From contig JBBIMX010000054.1 of assembly GCA_037444165.1 (NCBI GenBank), forward strand, positions 1-18,895: 18,895 nucleotides of DNA, read 5' to 3'. The position numbers and the translations under genes were made by a program. Below, one piece after another: positions 6,593 through 13,097 of this stretch; within the stretch, counting starts at the first letter, position 1; every line of letters starts with the position of its first letter. This stretch comes from CALIBK01 sp037444165. GTDB taxonomy: Bacteria > Desulfobacterota > BSN033 > UBA1163. Under the pieces are notes generated by a model. It had not been told where the DNA came from. It saw only the letters and a list, made by a program, of their open reading frames with translations, and ran no database searches.

Positions 6593-7579
6593 CTACAGAA
6601 TTAGGGTATGGATTACCCTCAGTAAAAACTGTGTTATATATTGAAAGCCCTGATAAGCCTCCTGAAAAAATCCATTTAAATACCCTGATTGATATAAATA
6701 GAACAGGCCTGTAAAAAAGATCATGCCGATTATTGGTACAAGCATTTTTTTCCAGATTTTTTGGGGTTTGGGGTTGAGATGGAGGTCGGTAGAAACTTCG
6801 CGGACGGATTTTTCATCAACCACTTTCTGATCCAGGGCAAAACCATTAAGAAGGGCATTATCACAAAGGATATTGATTAACCGTGGAATCCCTCCCGACC
6901 TTCGATAAATCTCCTTGATCGCCCTCTCGGTAAAAATAGGTTCAGTGGCTCCTGCAATTCTTAACCTTTTTTCAATGTACTCTCTGGTCTCTTTTAAGGA
7001 AAGAGGAGAGAGTTGAAATCGCAAATTGATCCTCTGCCGGAGTTGACGGAATTCGGGTTGAGAAAGGATCCTATCCAGTTCGGGTTGACCTACAAGAACA
7101 ATCTGAAGAAGTTTGGATCTTGAAGTTTCAAGGTTCGAAAGGAGTCTAATCTCTTCAAGGAGTTCGGGTTTTAATCCCTGCGCCTCATCAACAATCAAAA
7201 CGACTCGTTCATTCTTCCGATAGGCATGCAGAAGATAACGATGAAGATGGTGAAGATGTTCCCCTTTCGTCTGTCCCTGAACCCTTACTCCCAAATCCCG
7301 GAGAATATACTGGATGAAATCATTGACCGTCAGCTTTGGATTGAAGAGAAAAGCGGTTTTGGTATGATTGTTCCCATCCAGTTTTTCAAGAAGATAGTGA
7401 AGGAGTGTTGTCTTTCCGGTTCCAACTTCTCCCGTGATTACAATAAACCCCTTCTTCTCCCTCACCCCATAAAGGAGATGAGCTAAAGCTTCTCTATGAC
7501 TCTCACCCAGATAGAGATAGTCCGGGTTGGGTGTCACATTGAAAGGATTCTCTTTTAAGCCATAAAATGTTTCATACAT
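6593..7579 (-). CDS. ExeA/GspA-like AAA ATPase of exosortase-type EPS clusters
   Basis: The N-terminus YETFYGLKENPFNVTPNP is the hallmark of the GspA/ExeA-like ATPases that accompany XrtA-type EPS genes. Walker A GEVGTGKTT is near 50-58, Walker B VVLIVDEAQ near 126-134, the sensor-like VGQPEL near 163-168, and GGIPRLIN near 229-236. A single membrane helix (about 279-296) follows the ATPase domain, with a short hydrophobic tail beyond it. In ExeA-type proteins the C-terminal part binds peptidoglycan; no such domain is evident here. The start is placed at the second of two Mets to match family members. It sits between the chain-length and kinase genes, so a role in assembling the export machine is likely but inferred. 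Confidence 0.87.
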   Translation of the reverse strand: MYETFYGLKENPFNVTPNPDYLYLGESHREALAHLLYGVREKKGFIVITGEVGTGKTTLLHYLLEKLDGNNHTKTAFLFNPKLTVNDFIQYILRDLGVRVQGQTKGEHLHHLHRYLLHAYRKNERVVLIVDEAQGLKPELLEEIRLLSNLETSRSKLLQIVLVGQPELDRILSQPEFRQLRQRINLRFQLSPLSLKETREYIEKRLRIAGATEPIFTERAIKEIYRRSGGIPRLINILCDNALLNGFALDQKVVDEKSVREVSTDLHLNPKPQKIWKKMLVPIIGMIFFTGLFYLYQSGYLNGFFQEAYQGFQYITQFLLRVIHTLIL

Positions 7580-7620
7580 CATTCAGTCCGTAAGTGGTTA
7601 TTTTGTAAACCATTCCTCGG

Positions 7621-9186
7621 TCAGGCGGCTTTTCGTTTTTGGTCCTCCTTTAGGTTAGGGAGAGTCGCAAGGACGGAGATTCCCAAATAATTTTCTACTT
7701 CTGAAACGGTATGAAATGATCGATCCAGGGATTCTCGAAACCATGTTAACCCCACCCCAGCCACAAGGCCGATTACGGCTCCAATGAGAAGGATCCGATT
7801 ACGATCCGGTTTAACCGGTTTTTCTGGAAGACGAGCAGGATCGAGCACCTTAAACTGCTCACCCTGTTGTTTTCTTTCAAGGTTCTCTGCCATCTGGGCC
7901 TGAATCTTCTTATCCAAGAGCGACTGATAATTTGCCTTCAGAAGATCATAATCCCGGGTCAAAAGAATGAGTTCTTGTTCCTTCTTCGGTGTATCTTCGA
8001 TCCTCTTTTGATAGAGGGCAATCTGTTCTTTTATGTTTTTGAGCTCCTCTCTCGATCGTTTGGCCTCAAGGACGGCACTGTTATATTGTTCGGTATATTG
8101 AGCTATCAATCTCTCTGTATTTGGATCAGGAGCAGGAGGAGGAAGATCTTGCTCCACCACTCCTTCTCTCTGTCTTCTTAGTCGAGCCTCTCTTTCAGCC
8201 TCCTGTTTTTCGAGCAATTCTTTTACCTTGGGCTCGAGGTTAGCAATCTTTCGTTTCAAATCAATGACATCAGGATGAGTCTCTTTATATCTCGATTGAG
8301 CCACTTCTAAGTCCCGCTTTAAATTATTATACTGGATGATTAAAGGATCCTGAGGAATTCGATCCTCAACGATCTCTTCCTGGCCAGAAATGATTATCCT
8401 TCGCGCCGTCTGTGGAACAATGGGTTCTCGTTTTTTCAACTGTTCAATCTGGTTTTGAAGGATAACGGATCGATCTTCGGCTGCTCTCAAATTTTCGCTG
8501 GTCGTTTGAAGCTGCTGTTGAAGGCGTTCGAGAATCCTTAAGTTGGCATCGAGTTGCTGAGGAAGAAGACCCATAGAGCGTTCTTTGAAATTTCGAATTT
8601 CTTGTTCCTTCTTCTTTAACTGCTCTTCTAAGGAAATGAGCTCTTTGGTAATAAATTCGGAAGTTCGTTCAGCCTGAGTTTCTCGAACTCTCAGGTTCTC
8701 TTCGATAAAGAGGGAGGCCAGTTTGTTTGTCACAAGCATGACGGTTCGTGGCTCAGAGCCCTCATAAGAAATGGTAAATGAATTCGTAGAAGGGTTTCTT
8801 CTATCCCCTCTTGGTTCCTGAACCTTTACCTCGATCGCTTTTCTCATGGTTTCGACGACTTCTTCTTTTGGAACTTTCTTTCTGAGGTCGGGATAGAGAT
8901 TAAACTCTTCGATCACCTTCTCTAATCGAGTTCGGCTCAATATTTCCTGGCTGATGGTGTTCAAACGGCTTGCCACAGACTCTGTAATCGTAGGACGGAC
9001 ATAATTCTCGGGAACACTCTGAGGTTGAACCAGAATCAGAGTGGTTGCGCGATAGACTTTTGGAAGTTGTTTGTAGACCACAAAAGCACCGATAAGGGAA
9101 ATCATTAAAGGAAGGATAAGATACCACTTCCTTCGAAGCCCGATCTCGATATAATCATGAAGTCCTAAGGGTTTTGGTTCTTGCAT
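7621..9186 (-). CDS. Wzz-like polysaccharide chain-length determinant
   Basis: An inner-membrane polysaccharide co-polymerase of 521 residues. The first membrane helix is near 20-38, followed by the Wzz-type segment VYRATTLILV. A long periplasmic region is rich in coiled coil (about 175-260 and 370-450), and a Pro-rich stretch precedes the second membrane helix (about 464-483). A short cytoplasmic tail (ISVLATLPNL) should contact the kinase encoded two genes downstream. Length and layout match the XrtA-system chain-length proteins, longer than enterobacterial Wzz, with no fused kinase domain. GAGG is 5 bases before the ATG. Confidence 0.92.
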   Translation of the reverse strand: MQEPKPLGLHDYIEIGLRRKWYLILPLMISLIGAFVVYKQLPKVYRATTLILVQPQSVPENYVRPTITESVASRLNTISQEILSRTRLEKVIEEFNLYPDLRKKVPKEEVVETMRKAIEVKVQEPRGDRRNPSTNSFTISYEGSEPRTVMLVTNKLASLFIEENLRVRETQAERTSEFITKELISLEEQLKKKEQEIRNFKERSMGLLPQQLDANLRILERLQQQLQTTSENLRAAEDRSVILQNQIEQLKKREPIVPQTARRIIISGQEEIVEDRIPQDPLIIQYNNLKRDLEVAQSRYKETHPDVIDLKRKIANLEPKVKELLEKQEAEREARLRRQREGVVEQDLPPPAPDPNTERLIAQYTEQYNSAVLEAKRSREELKNIKEQIALYQKRIEDTPKKEQELILLTRDYDLLKANYQSLLDKKIQAQMAENLERKQQGEQFKVLDPARLPEKPVKPDRNRILLIGAVIGLVAGVGLTWFRESLDRSFHTVSEVENYLGISVLATLPNLKEDQKRKAA

Positions 9187-9202
9187 TTTTTCCTCAGATT
9201 CC

Positions 9203-9232
9203 CGCCAAGGGCTGAGCGCTTAGCCCATGGCG
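9203..9232. repeat. Intergenic inverted repeat
   Basis: CGCCA (9203-9207) and TGGCG (9228-9232), then GGGCT (9209-9213) and AGCCC (9222-9226), form a 10-bp stem with one A-A mismatch. The loop contains the palindrome AGCGCT. It fills much of the gap between the outer-membrane protein and chain-length genes. The loop region GCGCTTAGC is also found, reversed, at 3114-3135. Confidence 0.6.
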
Positions 9233-9242
9233 AATTTAAAAT

Positions 9243-10583
9243 TTAATAGGAGGCGGTGATTCGAAAGACGCCCCGGTATTCGCTATAATCCCTTTCTGAA
9301 ATATTCGAATGATTCTCTCGATGAGAGAATTCCAAAGAAAGTCCCAACCATCTCATGACCTGATAAGAGCCATTTACCCCTGCCCCCCAAATTCGATCAA
9401 TGGCTCCATCGGTATATTTGGCTCTCTCATAGCTTCCCCTTAATCCCACTGTCATCCTTTCGAGCAGGCGATGTGAAATCGTTCCGATTAAACGGTGGGA
9501 TTTGGTAAATCCAAGATTCTCTGCGGTAAAGTATTCCTCCACATAGCCTCCCTGAAAGGCGACCGTATAGGTTGTCCTCTCTGCTCGTTCGGTCATAAGG
9601 GCATCGTAATATAGCCCTCCTGTAGTTGAACCTCGATCTGGATTCTGCCAGAAATATCCCACCTGAGCTCTCACACTTAATGTAGGACTGAAGGCATGTT
9701 CTACTCCAAGGCTCGGCCTATAGACTTCATAGTCAATCGAGGGGGATTCAAAGTCTCTATACAAATAGGTGTACTCTCCGAAAAGAGAGGTTCTTGGAGT
9801 GAAGCGGTGGATAAAGCGGCCTGTTGCAAGATGGCCAATCCAATCGGCCGAACGTTCAAAGTCTCCAAAGGTCAAGGCATACTCCAGAAACATTCCATTT
9901 CGAATATTGAACCAGTAGCTGAGTCTTGGGTTCACCGTATTTTCCATGCTATCCTCAGCAGTTCGGCTCTGAATCTCATAGAGATTGTTTCGGAAATTGA
10001 TTGAGAAAAGATTCTCTCTTCCAAATCGATATTCAGCCGAGGGTTCCACTACATTTCGAAAATACAAAACCCTCCTGTAGGTTCTCGAAAGAAATCTCTG
10101 ACCTTCCACTGCGATCACCGAATAGTCGGTCTCTCTAATCTCATTGGATCGAATCAGGTAATCCCGGATTCGGAAGATCAGGTTCTTTGTAGGGGCATAC
10201 CACCCATTCAGCGTTCCATTTAGACTCACGTAGTTATCATCCTCTTCTTTCGCATAAAAGACAAAACCTGCCCGAACATCAAGATCCATTCCGAACTTTT
10301 CTTCGGCTGTTGGAGCTCGGCGAAATTCTCCGGTAACCGGTGATCGCTTCAGGGTTGAAAATCTTAGACCAGGGGAAATGGTCGTGATGAAATCATCCCT
10401 TCGATTTCGGGAAGTGAGATCGATGTTGTCGTTATACTCGCCCTCGAGGGTAATGGAGGGCTGAAAATATTCAAAGATGTCTTTCACCTCACAGAGAGCC
10501 AGAGAAGGAAGAAGTAGAAACAGGATTGCCAATATGAATCGTGAGGCGTAAGGCTTAAGGCGTAAGGTATTTTTATTGTCCAT
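9243..10583 (-). CDS. Outer-membrane beta-barrel protein of an EPS export system
   Basis: A signal peptide (hydrophobic core FILAILFLLLPSLAL, cleavage probably just after it) is followed by about 410 residues of alternating beta-strand pattern ending in an aromatic residue (RITASY), typical of outer-membrane barrels. The motif EYNDNIDLTS near the mature N-terminus, followed by a Phe/Thr-rich TTISPGLRFS, resembles the PEP-CTERM/XrtA-associated outer-membrane proteins. It probably forms or assists the polymer exit pore, since the Wza-like protein next door is short. An ATG 21 bases upstream (10604) lacks a ribosome binding site, whereas AGAGGAT precedes the one chosen. The n-region of the signal peptide is encoded partly by a short direct repeat (10545-10567). 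Confidence 0.82.
   Translation of the reverse strand: MDNKNTLRLKPYASRFILAILFLLLPSLALCEVKDIFEYFQPSITLEGEYNDNIDLTSRNRRDDFITTISPGLRFSTLKRSPVTGEFRRAPTAEEKFGMDLDVRAGFVFYAKEEDDNYVSLNGTLNGWYAPTKNLIFRIRDYLIRSNEIRETDYSVIAVEGQRFLSRTYRRVLYFRNVVEPSAEYRFGRENLFSINFRNNLYEIQSRTAEDSMENTVNPRLSYWFNIRNGMFLEYALTFGDFERSADWIGHLATGRFIHRFTPRTSLFGEYTYLYRDFESPSIDYEVYRPSLGVEHAFSPTLSVRAQVGYFWQNPDRGSTTGGLYYDALMTERAERTTYTVAFQGGYVEEYFTAENLGFTKSHRLIGTISHRLLERMTVGLRGSYERAKYTDGAIDRIWGAGVNGSYQVMRWLGLSLEFSHRENHSNISERDYSEYRGVFRITASY
10545..10567. repeat. Direct repeat inside the signal-peptide coding region
   Basis: GGCGTAAGG occurs at 10545-10553 and 10559-10567, separated by CTTAA. It encodes part of the basic n-region of the outer-membrane protein's signal peptide (LRLKPYAS). 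Confidence 0.7.
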
Positions 10584-10616
10584 TCGATATCCTCTTTTCT
10601 CCATTGATCCAAAACA

Positions 10617-11231
10617 TCATGGGACGATAATGGTGTCTCCGGCTTTGAGAATTAGGTTGGATTCCAGATTTTCCCCTTTCATCAAACTCTTATAGTTAAT
10701 GACAAAGCGTTTCTCCTTTCCATCTTCCTTTCGAATGACCAGGATCTTTTTTGGATTGGCCCAATCGGTAAATCCACCTGCCATCGGAATGATCTGAAGG
10801 ATCGTGGTCTCACTTCTAAGTCGATAGACCCCTGGATTTCTTACCTGTCCAGAAACATAAACTTTGAAACTATTGGCCTCCATGACGATGACCGAGACAT
10901 TCGGGTTTTCAATGAATTCTTTTAGTCTTCTCGTTAGCTCCTCCTTCAATTGAAGAGGAGTTAATCCAGCCGCCTTGATTTCATGGATCAAAGGCAGTGA
11001 GATAAACCCATCCATTCTCACCGGAACGGTTCTTGATAGGGCTTCTTCCCTCCAGACATGGATATAGAGGATGTCCTCTGCACCAATCACATAGCGTTCA
11101 CTGTCCACACCCATCTCAGCCTGAGCCTGTTTTTTAGAAAGGATCTCCTGCTCTGTCTGAGAGAAAGCCAAACTGAAGCCCATAAAAAGAATGAACAGGA
11201 TGGATAGAGTAGCTTTGAAGCCTGGTTTCAT
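10617..11231 (-). CDS. Wza-like polysaccharide export protein
   Basis: A periplasmic export protein of 204 residues. An N-terminal signal peptide (about 1-24, hydrophobic core LSILFILFMGFSLAF) is followed by a Poly_export domain (about 45-118, starting YVIGAEDILYIHVW) and one SLBB domain (about 122-175, VYVSGQVRNPGVYRL). There is no lipobox Cys at the cleavage site, and it is about half the length of E. coli Wza, so it lacks the C-terminal pore helix region. The separate beta-barrel gene just downstream may supply the outer-membrane channel. Its ATG overlaps the preceding stop as ATGA, indicating translational coupling with the degenerate GGDEF gene. Confidence 0.9.
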   Translation of the reverse strand: MKPGFKATLSILFILFMGFSLAFSQTEQEILSKKQAQAEMGVDSERYVIGAEDILYIHVWREEALSRTVPVRMDGFISLPLIHEIKAAGLTPLQLKEELTRRLKEFIENPNVSVIVMEANSFKVYVSGQVRNPGVYRLRSETTILQIIPMAGGFTDWANPKKILVIRKEDGKEKRFVINYKSLMKGENLESNLILKAGDTIIVP

Positions 11232-11695
11232 ATTTTAACTCCCCTTTCTTCCTCTGATGGGGGCTGAAAGAGTTTACTTAAAAGGTCCTTTGTGTCTGCT
11301 CCATTTGCAGGAAAACAGAACTGGTCAATCATAATCTCATACCCTATCCTTCTAAAATCAAAATACTGAAGGGTTTCTTTGAACCGTTCTTTTGCCCTCT
11401 CGGCCATCTGGAGGTCTGCATAAGGGAGAAGAACAACCAAACTCTCTTCTCCCAGAAAGGCCAAAATATCGCTCTCTCGCATTTCGACCGAAAGGAGGTC
11501 CCCCAATGTTTCGCGACAGGTTTCAAGGTTCCATGAATGGCCATCATTTGAAATCCGATGGATCTTGAGACAGAGTAGAGAAATAAAGTTCTGATATCTG
11601 CGGGCCCGTTTTATCTCAAGATCGAGAAGGTATAGAAAAAGTTTTTGATCGATAATCCTCCCAAATGACTCTCTTATCTCCTGCCCTCTCTCCAT
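11228..11695 (-). CDS. Stand-alone degenerate GGDEF-domain protein
   Basis: The whole 155-residue protein is one GGDEF-like domain. DLEIKRARRYQNFISLLCL matches the alpha1-beta2 region; RESD (73-76) is the I-site RxxD; then exactly five residues on comes GEESL (82-86) in place of GGDEF; then VVLLPYAD; and FPANGADTKDLLSKLF matches the end of the fold. Loss of the two Gly and Asp makes diguanylate cyclase activity unlikely; the retained RxxD fits a c-di-GMP receptor or a protein-binding role, as in PelD (inference). AAGGAG precedes the ATG. It overlaps the upstream activator gene by 22 bases and the export gene by 4, so it is tightly embedded in the operon. Confidence 0.83.
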   Translation of the reverse strand: MERGQEIRESFGRIIDQKLFLYLLDLEIKRARRYQNFISLLCLKIHRISNDGHSWNLETCRETLGDLLSVEMRESDILAFLGEESLVVLLPYADLQMAERAKERFKETLQYFDFRRIGYEIMIDQFCFPANGADTKDLLSKLFQPPSEEERGVKI

Positions 11696-12774
11696 CGTTT
11701 CTCCTTTTCAAGAACTTCATTTTTTCCCAATCCTAAATCCGACTTCTCTGAGTTCAGCCCATCGCCATCCTTTTGATTCAATCCACTCTCAAGGCCATAT
11801 TTATCCACTTTATAGAGTAATGCCTTGTAACTGATGCGGAGTAATTTCGCCGCCTCTTTACGATTCCAGCGAGTCTGCTGAAGGGTGGCCTCAATAAGTT
11901 CACGTTCTGCAAGTTCAGCCGCTCTTTTGCCAACCTCTTTCAGATTAAATAGGGGTCTTCGAGTCTCGGGAATGGATGAAAAAAGAGGAGAATTTCTCTG
12001 TACCCTTTCTCCTCCTTCTATCTTCTCATAGAGGGATTGCAGGACCATTTCTTCTTCGCCCAAGATGACCAATCTCTTGATCAAATTTTCTAATTCTCGG
12101 ATATTTCCAGGCCAGGAGTAGGATTTGAAGGTTTCGATCAATTTTGGGGATGGAGGTGAAACCTCTCTCCCATACTTCTTCTTATATAAATTGAAGAAAT
12201 ATTCTGAAAGGGGGACAATCTGCTCGATTCGGTCACGAAGAGGAGGGATTGTAAGATTGATCACATTGATTCTGAAGAAAAGGTCCTCACGAAAACGTCC
12301 TTCCGCTAAGGATCGCTCTATATTATTTTTGGTCGTTACAATCACGCGGGTATCAATCACTAATTCCCCATCTCCCCCTAATCGTGAAAAAGCTCCATCT
12401 TGGAGGACCTGCAGAAGCTTTGCCTGGAGAGAAAGGTCCATCTCTTCGATATCGTTTAGTAAAATGGTTCCTCCATTTGCCATCTCAAATTTGCCAGGTT
12501 TTTTCAGATGGGCACCGGTAAAAGCGCCCTTTTCAAAACCAAAAAGCTCACTTTCGAGAAGGTTTGGAGGAATGGCGGCGCAGTTGACTTTCACGAAAGG
12601 CCTGGCTCTTCGATGAGAAGAGTTGTGAATGGTTCGTGCCACTAATTCTTTCCCGCAACCGCTCTCCCCTTTTATCAAAACAGTAATATCGGTTTTGGCC
12701 ACTTCATCAATAATCGACTTAATGGTGGCCATCTTATTGCAATTAGAAAATATAATTTCGGTGATTTCTCTCAT
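11674..12774 (-). CDS. Sigma-54 activator without sensory domain, with altered Walker B
   Basis: A bacterial enhancer-binding protein made of only the AAA+ domain (about 5-245) and a C-terminal Fis-type helix-turn-helix (about 288-328, TRWNRKEAAKLLRISYKALL). Walker A GESGCGKE (36-43) and the sigma-54-contacting GAFTGA loop (83-88) are intact. The Walker B motif reads GTILLNDIEE, with Asn-Asp where the family has Asp-Glu (107-108), and the sensor I region reads TTKNN where ATN is usual. ATP hydrolysis may therefore be weak. It has no N-terminal receiver, GAF or PAS domain, as in PspF. A charged tail of about 40 residues overlaps the next gene. It is the first gene of the export operon, behind a strong -24/-12 match. 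Confidence 0.9.
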   Translation of the reverse strand: MREITEIIFSNCNKMATIKSIIDEVAKTDITVLIKGESGCGKELVARTIHNSSHRRARPFVKVNCAAIPPNLLESELFGFEKGAFTGAHLKKPGKFEMANGGTILLNDIEEMDLSLQAKLLQVLQDGAFSRLGGDGELVIDTRVIVTTKNNIERSLAEGRFREDLFFRINVINLTIPPLRDRIEQIVPLSEYFFNLYKKKYGREVSPPSPKLIETFKSYSWPGNIRELENLIKRLVILGEEEMVLQSLYEKIEGGERVQRNSPLFSSIPETRRPLFNLKEVGKRAAELAERELIEATLQQTRWNRKEAAKLLRISYKALLYKVDKYGLESGLNQKDGDGLNSEKSDLGLGKNEVLEKEKRWREGRR

Positions 12775-12783
12775 CGTCTAAAG

Positions 12784-12806
12784 AACCCCAACCAAAGGCC
12801 GGGGTT
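12784..12806 (-). promoter_or_regulatory. Leader hairpin next to the activator start codon
   Basis: AACCCC (12784-12789) pairs with GGGGTT (12801-12806) around an 11-base loop. On the transcript the 3' arm carries GGGG, the only SD-like tract before the ATG at 12774 (11 bases away), so folding could mask translation. This regulatory role is inference. Confidence 0.4.
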
Positions 12807-12855
12807 ATAGGACCTAAATTCTAAAACTTGAAATCCTGAACAATTAATACAACAG

Positions 12856-12870
12856 GCAAACCCTATGCCA
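12856..12870 (-). promoter_or_regulatory. Sigma-54 (-24/-12) promoter of the export operon
   Basis: On the minus strand the sequence is TGGCAT-AGGGT-TTGC, matching TGGCAY-R-N4-TTGC at every conserved position with the required spacing between GG and GC. Transcription would start near 12844, giving a leader of about 70 bases before the activator gene. Nearby genes encode three sigma-54 activators, which strengthens the call. Confidence 0.8.
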
Positions 12871-12920
12871 AATGGAAATGGTCTGAATTAAAAGTCTAAC
12901 GTATCGAGATATGAAAAATT

Positions 12921-12992
12921 TTTCTCCTTTCTAAAAAGGATTTGAGAGTGGAAATAAAAACAGAGTGGAAAATAGGAGAAATTTTTTAGAAA
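12921..12992. promoter_or_regulatory. AT-rich inverted repeats upstream of the sigma-54 promoter
   Basis: TTTCTCCT (12921-12928) is matched by AGGAGAAA (12974-12981), and TTTCTAAAAA (12928-12937) by TTTTTAGAAA (12983-12992). They lie about 50-120 bases upstream of the -24 element, the usual range for enhancer sites, but the AT-richness lowers their weight. Confidence 0.35.
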
Positions 12993-13059
12993 TAAGTGGT
13001 AAATTACTTCCGTTATTTTCCATTTTTTATCATCCCTGGAGCTTTATTTCCTTTTTTAA

Positions 13060-13078
13060 GTCTATTCTTAGAATAGAC
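13060..13078. promoter_or_regulatory. Perfect 8+8 palindrome, possible enhancer site or 3' hairpin
   Basis: GTCTATTC (13060-13067) and GAATAGAC (13071-13078) flank TTA. It is 20 bases past the stop of the GAF-type activator gene and about 190 bases upstream of the -24 element. On the minus strand it is followed by A-rich, not T-rich, DNA, so it is not an intrinsic terminator. A dimeric Fis-type regulator site is possible. Confidence 0.4.
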
Positions 13079-13097
13079 CCTATCTAATTAACTTCTA

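Noticed and set aside
5702..11231. Complete exosortase (XrtA) system
   Set aside because: The ATPase, kinase, chain-length and export proteins resemble that type, but no exosortase or PEP-CTERM substrate is in the window, so the name is used only as a likeness.
11228..11695. Active diguanylate cyclase
   Set aside because: The catalytic GGDEF signature is GEESL, lacking the second Gly and the catalytic acidic pair in the right order.
12125..12616. Plus-strand open frame of 163 codons
   Set aside because: It lies wholly opposite the AAA+ domain of the sensor-less activator and has the Ser/Arg-rich composition of an antisense shadow.
13060..13078. Intrinsic terminator after the GAF-type activator gene
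   Set aside because: A perfect stem, but it is followed by TTAAAAAAGG on the minus strand with no U-tract.
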